A DNA stretch of 64,000 nt, from the NCBI RefSeq assembly GCF_036227405.1, contig NZ_CP109473.1:5642001-5706000 (forward strand), written 5' to 3'. Both the position numbers and the translations under genes were made by a program. Below are positions 17,480-24,348 of this stretch, piece by piece. The notes beneath the pieces are model-generated. The model was not told the origin of the DNA. It searched no databases and was given only the letters and a program-made list of their open reading frames with translations. The stretch's first letter is position 1. Each line of letters opens with the position of its first letter. The DNA is from Streptomyces sp. NBC_01460. Its GTDB lineage: Bacteria > Actinomycetota > Actinomycetes > Streptomycetales > Streptomycetaceae.

Positions 17480-18439
17480 ATGAAACTCCGCTGTGCCGTG
17501 CTCGACGACTACCAGTCCGTGGCGGCCACCGCCGCGGACTGGTCCCCCGTCACCGACGACATCGAGGTGGTCAGCTTCGCCGCGCACTGTGCCACCGAGA
17601 ACGAACTCGCCTCGCGGCTGGCCGACTTCGACGTCGTGGTCACCCTCCGGGAGCGGGTGCCGTTCCCCGCGACGCTGCTCGGGCGACTGCCCAGGCTCCG
17701 GCTGATCGTCGCCTCGGGCATGCGCAACACGTCCATCGACTACGCCGCCGCCGAGCAGCAGGGGATCACCGTCTGCGGCACCGCCAGCACCGCCACACCG
17801 CCCGTCGAGCTCACCTGGGCGCTGCTGCTCGGGCTCGCACGGGGAGTCGTGACCGAGGCCAACTCCCTGCGGAACGGCGGTCCCTGGCAGTCCACCGTCG
17901 GAGCCGACCTCCACGGCCGCAGGCTCGGGATCCTCGGCCTGGGGAAGATCGGCGGCAGGGTCGCCACGGTCGGCCGCGCGTTCGGCATGGAGGTGGTGGC
18001 CTGGAGCGAGAATCTCACCCTGGAGAGGGCCGAGGAGGCGGGAGCCCTGCTCGCCACGTCGAAGGAGGAGCTCCTGGAGACCAGCGACTTCGTCTCCGTA
18101 CACCTGGTCCTGAGCGAGCGCACCCGGGGGATGCTGGGCGCGAAGGAGCTCGCGCTGATGCGGCCCGGCAGCTACCTGGTCAACACCTCCAGGGCGGCGA
18201 TCGTCGACCAGGACGCCCTGCTGGACGTCCTGCGCCGAGGCGCCATCGCGGGGGCGGGCATCGACGTGTTCGACGTCGAGCCCCTCCCGGCGGACCACCC
18301 GATGCGCAGCGCGCCGCGCCTCCTGGCCACCCCGCACCTGGGCTACGTCTCGCAGGCCAACTACGCGGCGTACTACGGGGACGCCGTCGAGGACATCCGC
18401 GCCTGGCTCGACGGGGAGCCGGTCCGCAGGCTCGGCTGA
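17480..18439 (+). CDS. D-2-hydroxyacid dehydrogenase family protein
   Basis: NAD(P)-dependent oxidoreductase of the phosphoglycerate-dehydrogenase/D-lactate-dehydrogenase superfamily, 319 aa. The Rossmann dinucleotide motif is GILGLGKIGGRVA (about 147-159). The catalytic triad Arg (NTSRAAIVDQ), Glu (FDVEPLP) and His (TPHLGYVS) is intact. The exact 2-keto/2-hydroxy acid cannot be told. There is no ACT domain, so it is not a full-length SerA. The ATG at 17480 has GAAGGGGAAG just upstream. Neighbouring genes give no pathway clue. Confidence 0.88.
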   Translation: MKLRCAVLDDYQSVAATAADWSPVTDDIEVVSFAAHCATENELASRLADFDVVVTLRERVPFPATLLGRLPRLRLIVASGMRNTSIDYAAAEQQGITVCGTASTATPPVELTWALLLGLARGVVTEANSLRNGGPWQSTVGADLHGRRLGILGLGKIGGRVATVGRAFGMEVVAWSENLTLERAEEAGALLATSKEELLETSDFVSVHLVLSERTRGMLGAKELALMRPGSYLVNTSRAAIVDQDALLDVLRRGAIAGAGIDVFDVEPLPADHPMRSAPRLLATPHLGYVSQANYAAYYGDAVEDIRAWLDGEPVRRLG

Positions 18440-18520
18440 GGTGGTTCACCGGCGGTCGCGCACCGGTCGAAGTAGCCTGTGCCCGGGGGCACTTCGGCCC
18501 TCCGGACAGGGAGGCGCCCC

Positions 18521-19216
18521 GTGAGCCTGCTCGACGACGAGACGGCGGCGGGCATGCTCCGGATGCCCGCCGGCACCGTCGACCTCCGTGACGACCGCCG
18601 CGGTGCGCGGTGGCAGGAGACCGTGGAGCCCTTCCTGCTCGCCCGCCTCCCCGTCACCCTCGGCCAGTACTGGGCCCTGACGGGTGCCACCCCCGATCCC
18701 GCCGTGTCCCACGCCCGGCCGGTGACGAACGTCAGCTGGCTCGACGCCGTCGGCCTGTGCAACCGCTTCTCGGCCCGCGTCGGACTGGACCCGGCCTACT
18801 CCCACGACGCGGTGAGCGGCGAGGTGATCCGCGACCCGGCCGCCGACGGCTACCGCCTGCCCACGGAGGCGGAGTGGCAGTACGCCTGCAAGGCGGGCAC
18901 CACCGGCTACCGCTACGGCGAACTCGACGACATCGCCTGGTACGAGGGCAACGCGGGCGGCCGGCTCCACGACGTCGGAGGCAGGTCCCCGAACGCCTGG
19001 GGGCTCTACGACATGCTGGGCAACGTCTGGGAGTGGTGCTGGGACCTCTACGACGAGGAGGTCTACGGCGCCTACCGCACCTTCCGCGGTGGTGGCTGGG
19101 CCGAGACGGAGCGCGGCTGCGGCGCCACGGTGCGCCGCCGCAGCCACCCCACCTTCGCGATCGACGACCTCGGCTTCCGGATGGCCCGGAGCCTCCGGGC
19201 CGGGGACGACGAATAA
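18521..19216 (+). CDS. Formylglycine-generating-enzyme-like (SUMF1/FGE-sulfatase fold) protein
   Basis: 231 residues with the FGE-sulfatase C-lectin-like fold: RMPAGTVDLRDD at the start, RLPTEAEWQYACKAG, GLYDMLGNVWEWCWD and the terminal GFRMAR. The region that carries the copper-binding cysteine pair in true formylglycine-generating enzymes reads GWAETERGCGATVRRRS here and has a single Cys. Conversion of sulfatase Cys to formylglycine is therefore unlikely, and it may be a binding or other oxygen-dependent member. No sulfatase gene is nearby. The GTG at 18521 has AGGGAGG upstream. Confidence 0.82.
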   Translation: MSLLDDETAAGMLRMPAGTVDLRDDRRGARWQETVEPFLLARLPVTLGQYWALTGATPDPAVSHARPVTNVSWLDAVGLCNRFSARVGLDPAYSHDAVSGEVIRDPAADGYRLPTEAEWQYACKAGTTGYRYGELDDIAWYEGNAGGRLHDVGGRSPNAWGLYDMLGNVWEWCWDLYDEEVYGAYRTFRGGGWAETERGCGATVRRRSHPTFAIDDLGFRMARSLRAGDDE

Positions 19217-19272
19217 TCGCGCGACCGACCGAATCGGGTGCGGTACGTTCCTGATCACTCGAAGGGGGCGAA

Positions 19273-20004
19273 GTGACGAAGCTCAACCAGATCATCGCCG
19301 TGGAGAAGGGTGTCAAGAGCAAGTCGCTCCAGGACATCACCGCGGCCCACCACAAGGTGCAGAAGCCCGTACCGCTGGCCGGCATCTCGCGTACGTACCA
19401 GCCGAAGGACGAGGAGGGCGAGCAGCTTCCGCCCGAGTCCACGCGCGTACAGGTCAAGGCCGAGGACGTGGTGCGGGAGATGGCGGTGTCGCTGACCCGG
19501 CTCTTCGACGTGACGGCCACCAAGGACTGGGCCAACTGCTCCGCCCGCGCGGACGTGACCGTCGACGGACGGGTCGTCGTCCCCGAAGTCCCGGTCAGCT
19601 ACCTGCTCTTCCTGGAGAAGCAGCTCACCGACCTGCACACCTTCGTGAAGAAGCTCCCGGTGCTCGACGCCTCCGAGTCCTGGTCGCTCGACCCGTCCAC
19701 GGACTGGTGGAGGACCGACCCGGTCCGCACGATCCGGACGAAGAAGGTCCCCCGCAACCACGTCAAGGCCGAGGCGACGGAGAAGCACCCGGCGCAGGTC
19801 GACGTGTACTACGAGGACGTGCCGATCGGATACTGGACGACCGTGAAGTTCTCCGGCGCGCTGCCCGCCCGGCGGGTCAACGAGCTGCTGGAGAAGGTCG
19901 AGAAGCTCCAGCACGCGGTGAAGTTCGCCCGCGAGGAGGCCAACGGCGCCGAGGTCACCGACCAGCGGGTCGGCGACGCAGTGTTCGGCTACCTGTTCGG
20001 CTGA
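19273..20004 (+). CDS. Conserved actinobacterial protein of unknown function (243 aa)
   Basis: Soluble, charged 243-residue protein without signal peptide or membrane segment. The sequence alternates beta-like and helical stretches and ends in a helical region rich in Lys and Glu (about 200-240). I recognise it as a protein conserved in Streptomyces but know no function. The GTG at 19273 follows GAAGGGGGCG. It is followed by a GC-rich hairpin and then the tRNA-like segment, so it is probably monocistronic. Confidence 0.75.
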   Translation: MTKLNQIIAVEKGVKSKSLQDITAAHHKVQKPVPLAGISRTYQPKDEEGEQLPPESTRVQVKAEDVVREMAVSLTRLFDVTATKDWANCSARADVTVDGRVVVPEVPVSYLLFLEKQLTDLHTFVKKLPVLDASESWSLDPSTDWWRTDPVRTIRTKKVPRNHVKAEATEKHPAQVDVYYEDVPIGYWTTVKFSGALPARRVNELLEKVEKLQHAVKFAREEANGAEVTDQRVGDAVFGYLFG

Positions 20005-20032
20005 CCCCGGGCACGAGGCGACACCCCGAGAA

Positions 20033-20058
20033 CGCCCCCGCGCGATGGCGTGGGGGTG
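20033..20058 (+). terminator. Hairpin after the 19273-20004 gene
   Basis: CGCCCCC (20033-20039) pairs with GGGGGTG (20052-20058), with one G-T pair, around a 12-nt GC-rich loop, 28 bp after the stop codon. It is a plausible terminator and also marks the left border of the unusual tRNA-like segment. Confidence 0.5.
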
Positions 20059-20131
20059 CGCACCCTGCACGAGGCGGAACTGAGGTCCGCCCCGTGTGAC
20101 GAGCGCAAGCTGAAACTGAACGTTCAGCCTG

Positions 20132-20214
20132 AAGACGCGGTAACGGTGGAGGTTCGAGTCCTCCCCCCGGCACCACCTGCCGGGGTGGCCCAACATGGCA
20201 GAGGCAGCCGCGAT
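20132..20214 (+). tRNA. Candidate circularly permuted tRNA-like gene 1 (3' half upstream of 5' half)
   Basis: The upstream part has a complete tRNA 3' end: T-stem GGAGG/CCTCC (20148-20152, 20160-20164), T-loop TTCGAGT, acceptor strand CCCCGGC (20165-20171), A and an encoded CCA (20173-20175). No matching 5' strand lies upstream. Instead, 3 nt after the CCA, GCCGGGG (20179-20185) pairs with it 7/7. It is followed by TG, a D-arm with GCC/GGC stem and the GG pair, and CCGCG (20208-20212), which pairs perfectly with CGCGG (20136-20140) as an anticodon stem. The anticodon loop would be split between AT (20213-20214) and GAAGA (20131-20135). Read in normal order the halves do not pair. The anticodon is undetermined, and function is not shown. 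Confidence 0.55.
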
Positions 20215-20278
20215 CACTCTCAGACTCTCGCTCCAGCTTCAGTATCGCCATCGACTGCCAGATCGACCGAGTACGGAC

Positions 20279-20356
20279 GAACACCTTTGAATGCTGGTTC
20301 GAATCCGGCCTGCGCCTCTGCCACGGCGCGGTAGTTCAATGGAAGAACGCGAGGGT
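20279..20356 (+). tRNA. Candidate circularly permuted tRNA-like gene 2
   Basis: Same inverted layout as the unit before it. Upstream 3' half: T-stem GCTGG/CCGGC (20293-20297, 20305-20309, one G-T pair), loop TTCGAAT, acceptor strand CTGCGCC (20310-20316), then TCTGCCA. Downstream 5' half: GGCGCGG (20325-20331) pairs 7/7 with that strand (one wobble), then TA, a perfect D-stem GTTC/GAAC with an AATGGAA loop, and CGAGG (20350-20354), which pairs 4/5 with CCTTT (20284-20288) as anticodon stem. U33 would be T20356. As an ordinary tRNA with the next downstream 3' end, the acceptor and anticodon stems fit worse. Confidence 0.48.
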
Positions 20357-20419
20357 ATGACGACTGATCCGCACTCTTAAACGGCGCTGGCACGCGCAAT
20401 TGGGTGGCAACCCCAGGGG

Positions 20420-20453
20420 CCCGGGAGCTGGATACGACTCCCGGGCTCCGCCA
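20420..20453 (+). other. Orphan tRNA-3'-end-like hairpin
   Basis: CCCGGGAG/CTCCCGGG (20420-20427 with 20438-20445) forms an 8-bp hairpin with a 10-nt loop, followed by CTCCG and CCA (20451-20453). Spacing from the inner GGGAG/CTCCC stem to CCA (7 + 1 + 3) is that of a tRNA 3' end. The loop lacks the TTCRA signature, and no convincing 5' half pairs with GGGCTCC. It may be a decayed third unit or a terminator. Confidence 0.3.
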
Positions 20454-20529
20454 CGCCCGGGCCGGACAGGAAGGGCGTGCCACATGCCGCCGAGGGCGTC
20501 GTCCCCCATCTCCGTGAAACGCCTGAAGG

Positions 20530-21156
20530 CTACGGAGCCTTGCTCGCGGGAGGGGGCGTCACGGACGGTTCGATGGTCGACCGGACGTAGATCCGCGTGG
20601 TGCCGGGTGTGAACTCGTGGGCGAAGAGATCGACGCAGCGTTGGAGGTACTTGCCCTCCGGGGTCGCGAGGTCGTCCGGGCACAGGCTGATTCTCCGCAG
20701 TCCCTGGACGAACGTTTCCGGCTCAGGCAGCCCCAGGTGGCCGAACGCTGCCGCAGGGCGGTAGTCCTTCTCCTCGGGATGAAAATTTTTGATCATCTCG
20801 GTGCCGTCCTGGATGAGCCGGCCGGTATACGTTTCCGCCTCGTCGGTCGGGAGCACGAAGGACAGGAGCCCGGTGTCGTAGCGCTCCCCGACCTTGTAAC
20901 CCGCCCGACGATCCGATGCCGTGTCCGGGATGCGGATGCCCATCCGGTCGCTCATCCAGCCAGGCGTGGCTCCGTCTTCCCAGCAGCAGGTCATCTCCTT
21001 GTCCATCAAGTCCGAGGAGACCTTGTCCGTGACGCAGGAGACCACACCGATCGTGCCGGCGGCGCAGGCGAGAAGAACCGACAGGACGATGACGGCGACA
21101 GGCATGCGACGGCGTACAGGCGGCTCGTCGGCAGCGGTCTTGCTGAAGCTTTTCAT
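20530..21156 (-). CDS. Membrane-anchored extracytoplasmic hypothetical protein
   Basis: 208 residues. A short basic cytoplasmic tail is followed by one hydrophobic segment (about 20-40; VAVIVLSVLLACAAGTIGVV) and a soluble domain of about 165 residues with several cysteines (CC near 62, C near 165 and 182), probably outside the membrane. The ATG at 21156 has AGAGGA 5 nt upstream. No family is recognised. It lies between the tRNA-like units and a truncated helicase in a segment that looks like leftovers of an accessory element, on the strand opposite to both. Confidence 0.6.
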   Translation of the reverse strand: MKSFSKTAADEPPVRRRMPVAVIVLSVLLACAAGTIGVVSCVTDKVSSDLMDKEMTCCWEDGATPGWMSDRMGIRIPDTASDRRAGYKVGERYDTGLLSFVLPTDEAETYTGRLIQDGTEMIKNFHPEEKDYRPAAAFGHLGLPEPETFVQGLRRISLCPDDLATPEGKYLQRCVDLFAHEFTPGTTRIYVRSTIEPSVTPPPASKAP

Positions 21157-21301
21157 CGGTCCTCTATCGCGCTTCCTGCTGCTCACGGCCCGGGTCCGAT
21201 CGGTCGCCCTCGCGCCCGGGCTCGTCCGGCGCGGGCAGGGGTTCCTGGTTCGGGGTGGATCCGCCCAGATCGTAGTGCTTGACGGAGCTGCTGCCCGCCA
21301 T

Positions 21302-22255
21302 GTCGAACTCCTGGGCGATGCCTGTGGTGTGGAGGCGAGCCATCCGGCCGTCCGGAATACACCGCGATACCGCCACGTCGTCGTGGACGAGGCGCAGGAC
21401 CTGTCCGCCTCGCACCGGCGGATGCTCCGGGCCATGGTCCCGAGGGGCCCGAACGACATCTTCCTTGTCGGCGACGCCCACCAGCGCATCTACGCCCACC
21501 ATGTCATCCTCGGCAGGCTCGGAATCGAGACACGGGGACGCGCCGCACGCCGGCTCACCCTCAACTACCGGACCACACGCGAATTCCTCCGCAGCGCGGG
21601 CGGCCTCGTCACAGGTGAGACTTTCGACGACCTCGACGGAGGCGACGACAGCCTTCAGGGCTACCGGTCGGTGCTGACGGGCATGGCTCCCCAATTCTGG
21701 CGGGCTCCTGACTGGCATGCCGAGATGCGGGCTGTCGCCACTCTGATTCAGGAGCACCACGACAACTACGGCACGCCCTACCGGGCCATGGCGATCAGCG
21801 TCCCCGACGGTGCTGCGGCCACCCAGATGGCGGGCATGCTTGCCCGTGCCCCTTTCGGCATCCCGGCTGTGGAACTCGGCAGGGACGGCGTGCGGGGTGA
21901 TCGAGATGCCGTACGCATCGGCACCATGTACCGCTTCAAGGGCTTGGAGTTCCAGCGCGTCTTTCTGACCTCGGTGAGTGACGGTCAGATTCCGCACCAG
22001 CGCATCGAGCAGCATCGTCCTGCCAACCCGGATCGCTACCGGCAGGAGGAACAACGGGCCCGTTCCCTTGTTTTCGTGGCCGCCACCCGCGCCCGCGATG
22101 AACTGGTCATCACCTGGAACGGCCGTTCAAGCCGCTTCCTCCCCCGAAGACGCCGCACGCACAGCCCGTGCTGCCTCGACGCTCGTCTCACCCGACGGGT
22201 CGCCGTCGGGGTCGGCGGCAGCCTGAACGGAGCCGCTCGGGTGCCGAGGCGTTAA
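21302..22255 (+). pseudogene. Truncated UvrD-like helicase remnant
   Basis: The frame encodes only the C-terminal half of a superfamily-1 helicase. It begins just before motif II (HVVVDEAQDLS) and includes motif III (FLVGDAHQRIYAH), LNYRTTREFL, motif V/VI elements (IGTMYRFKGLEFQRVFL, VAATRAR) and the expected C-terminus. The N-terminal Walker A half is absent. Near 22145, a C-run (CTCCCCC) throws the last 35 codons out of register; one base fewer would restore a plausible Glu/Ala-rich end. The exact left border is uncertain. Deletion plus frameshift mark it as a decayed gene, probably from a former insertion near the tRNA-Arg gene. Confidence 0.7.
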
Positions 22256-22339
22256 GGGGCCGGTACCGGAGTGCCGGCCCCACGGCTCCGGCCGGGTGCG
22301 CGCGGAGTTGCTTTTGCCTCACAAAGGACCGGGCAAGGA

Positions 22340-22383
22340 AAAAGACCTCCTGCCCAGTGTTTCCACTGACCAGAAGGTCTTTT
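22340..22383 (-). terminator. Intrinsic terminator of tRNA-Arg
   Basis: AAAAGACCT (22340-22348) pairs with AGGTCTTTT (22375-22383), enclosing an inner CAGTG/CACTG stem. Read on the minus strand, it follows the tRNA by about 18 nt and ends in a run of T. It is one of the few textbook T-run terminators in the window. Confidence 0.8.
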
Positions 22384-22400
22384 CGGCACTTCCTGCGAAG

Positions 22401-22472
22401 TGCCCCCGGCAGGATTCGAACCTGCGCACCCGGCTCCGGAGGCCGATGCTCTATCCCCTGAGCTACGGGGGC
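22401..22472 (-). tRNA. tRNA-Arg (anticodon CCG)
   Basis: Complete 72-nt cloverleaf on the minus strand. The acceptor GCCCCCG/CGGGGGC, D-arm GCTC/GAGC, anticodon stem TCGGC/GCCGG with loop CTCCGGA (anticodon CCG), 4-nt variable loop and T-arm GCAGG-TTCGAAT-CCTGC are all intact, with discriminator A. CCA is not encoded. It reads the CGG codon, abundant in this genome. tRNA genes such as this are frequent integration sites, which fits the disordered 2.4 kb immediately beside it. The ArgS-like nrtL gene lies 0.8 kb away. Confidence 0.96.
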
Positions 22473-22717
22473 GATATCGCTGCTCTGGGCGGCGACGAGT
22501 GAAACCCTACCAGCTCCGACCGGGTGTCCGGGAACAGGTATTTCCGCGTCGCCGGGACCGGCACGGGAACCGCCACGGGACCGGCGCCCGCACCGCGGTG
22601 GACCGGCTGCGGGGCCGCGTGCGGGGGTGTGCCCCCGGCCGGTCCCCGGGAGGGGCGCCCGCCACCCCCGTGGGGGCGGAAGTGGGCAAAACCCGGACGC
22701 AGGTACTCCGCTCGACC

Positions 22718-22732
22718 TACCCTCGAAGGGTG
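22718..22732 (+). promoter_or_regulatory. Leaderless-type promoter of the receiver gene
   Basis: TACCCT (22718-22723) matches TANNNT and is followed 6 nt later by the GTG start (22730). No Shine-Dalgarno of proper spacing exists, so transcription probably starts at the start codon. The 257 bp between the tRNA-Arg gene and this site hold nothing else I can support. Confidence 0.5.
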
Positions 22733-23164
22733 TCAGGGGCGTACGGCCGCGTGCTTGTTGTCGACGACAACAAGGTCATCCGGCAGCTGATCAGGGTCAA
22801 TCTCGAGCTGGAGGGCTTCGAGGTCGTGACCGCGGCCGATGGCGTCGAGTGCCTGGACCTGGTGCACGAGGTCTGCCCGGACGTGATCACCCTCGATGTG
22901 GTGATGCCCCGGCTCGACGGACTGCAGACCGCGGCCCGGCTGCGCGCCGATCCACGGACCGAGCACCTTCCCGTCGCCGTCATCAGCGCCTGTACGCCCC
23001 ACGAGGCGGACTCCGGCGCGGCCGCCGGGGTCGACGCCTTCCTGGCCAAGCCCTTCGAGCCGAGCGAGCTGGTGCGCATGGTGCGCCGGCTGGCCCGCCG
23101 GGAGGATCCCGCCCCGTTCGACGGCAGGCGCGGCGCGGGGACGGCGGGGAGCACGGCCGGCTGA
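22730..23164 (+). CDS. Stand-alone response-regulator receiver protein
   Basis: 144 residues, essentially one CheY-like receiver domain. The acidic pocket is VDDN (D12/D13), the phospho-acceptor is D56 in ITLDVVMP, and the conserved Lys lies in AKPFEPSE. A 20-residue Gly/Arg-rich tail follows. It lacks an output domain, so it must act by protein contact or as a phosphorelay intermediate; no kinase is adjacent. The GTG start sits 6 nt after a TACCCT box, indicating a leaderless mRNA. It precedes nrtL by 80 bp. Confidence 0.88.
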   Translation: MSGAYGRVLVVDDNKVIRQLIRVNLELEGFEVVTAADGVECLDLVHEVCPDVITLDVVMPRLDGLQTAARLRADPRTEHLPVAVISACTPHEADSGAAAGVDAFLAKPFEPSELVRMVRRLARREDPAPFDGRRGAGTAGSTAG

Positions 23165-23232
23165 CCGCGCGTCCGGCCGGGGTCCCTGCCCGCATGGCGA
23201 AACCGGTTGGCGAAGTGCCCCCCGTCCTCCCA

Positions 23233-23247
23233 TACGCTTGTCCCGTG
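23233..23247 (+). promoter_or_regulatory. Leaderless-type promoter of nrtL
   Basis: TACGCT (23233-23238) fits TANNNT and lies exactly 6 nt before the GTG at 23245, with no Shine-Dalgarno. This is the same geometry as the promoter of the receiver gene just upstream. Confidence 0.5.
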
Positions 23248-24324
23248 ACCCCCGCCGATCTCTCCCGGACCGTGCTGCGCGCCGTGCGCCGCGCGGTCGA
23301 CGAGGACGCCCTGCGCGCCCCCGTCCCCGCGCGGGTGCGGGTGGAGAGGACACGGCCCGGGGGGAGCGGGGACTACGCCTGCGCGGTGGCCCTGCAGCTG
23401 GCGGGGCCCGCGGGGCTCCCGGCGCGCGGAGTGGCCGAGATCCTGCGGGAACGGGTCGCGGGCGCGCCCGGCATCGGGCGGGTCGAGATCACCGGCCCCG
23501 GATTCCTGAACTTCACGCTCGACGCGACGACCGGCGCCGAGACCCGCGCCGCACGCGTGCGCGAGGTGCGCGAGCTGGGCCTCCGGTACGGGAGGGTCAC
23601 CACGGAGGCCGGGCGCCTCCAGCGCCTCCACCATCCCCGCGAGATCCGGGCCGCCGTACTCGCGCAGACCGTGGCGCGTCTCCTGCGCACCCAGGGCGGT
23701 CAGGTGATCGTCAGCTGCACGGAGGAGCCCGGCCCCCGCTGGGAGGAGCTGGGGGTCAGGACCGGCCCGCACCCCGGGGCCGAGGAGACGGAGAAGACGG
23801 TGGAGAGCGCCGGGATCCGCGCCGTCCCCGCCGGTGCCACGGCCGGGGCGCTGGTGGACCGGCTGGGCCGCGACGCCGCGCTCTGGGGGCTCCAGCGGCC
23901 CGCCGCCCACGACCACGCGCCCCTGGGGGACGGCCTCCTCGTACAGGGGGAGACCAACCCGCTCTTCCTGGTCCGCTACGCCCACGCCCGCGCCCGCGCG
24001 CTGACCCGTGAGGCGGCGCGGCTCGGCCTCACCGCCGGGTACGACACCGACGTCGACGCGCCCGCGCTGCACACCGCGCTCGCCGACCACCCCGGCGTGC
24101 TCGCCACCGCCGCACGCCTGCACGCGCCCGACCGGGTCGCCCGGCACCTGGAGACCGTGGCGGACGCCTTCCTCGACTTCCACGGCACGACCCCGCCGCT
24201 CCCCGTCGGCGACGAGAAACCCTCGGCCGCCCACCGTTCCCGGCTGGCCCTTGCCGAAGCCGCCGGGACGGTGCTGGCCGGCGGCCTGTTCGTGCTCGGC
24301 ATCCACGCGCCCCCACACGTCTGA
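23245..24324 (+). CDS. nrtL: ArgS-related anticodon-binding protein NrtL
   Basis: 359-residue paralogue of arginyl-tRNA synthetase. The N-terminal additional domain (about 1-100; ITGPGFLNFTLD) and the DALR anticodon-binding C-terminus (about 235-359; RYAHARARALTREA, ending AGGLFVLGIHAP) are recognisable. The Rossmann core is shortened and HIGH and KMSKS signatures are missing, so it cannot aminoacylate. It presumably binds tRNA-Arg or regulates. The family is found upstream of lysA in Streptomyces, as here (24 bp gap), and a tRNA-Arg gene lies nearby. The start is GTG, probably leaderless. Confidence 0.85.
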   Translation: MTPADLSRTVLRAVRRAVDEDALRAPVPARVRVERTRPGGSGDYACAVALQLAGPAGLPARGVAEILRERVAGAPGIGRVEITGPGFLNFTLDATTGAETRAARVREVRELGLRYGRVTTEAGRLQRLHHPREIRAAVLAQTVARLLRTQGGQVIVSCTEEPGPRWEELGVRTGPHPGAEETEKTVESAGIRAVPAGATAGALVDRLGRDAALWGLQRPAAHDHAPLGDGLLVQGETNPLFLVRYAHARARALTREAARLGLTAGYDTDVDAPALHTALADHPGVLATAARLHAPDRVARHLETVADAFLDFHGTTPPLPVGDEKPSAAHRSRLALAEAAGTVLAGGLFVLGIHAPPHV

Positions 24325-24348
24325 CGAGAGACCTGAGAGAGCAGAACG

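Noticed and set aside
20041..20175. Ordinary tRNA ending with CCA at 20175
   Set aside because: No 5' acceptor strand complementary to CCCCGGC exists upstream within tRNA length; the only match is at 20179-20185, downstream.
20527..20543. AAGGCT-ACG-GAGCCTT palindrome as the missing 5' half of the third tRNA-like unit (GGAGCCT pairs with GGGCTCC)
   Set aside because: No D-arm follows it and it lies at the end of the 20530-21156 gene; pairing is probably fortuitous.
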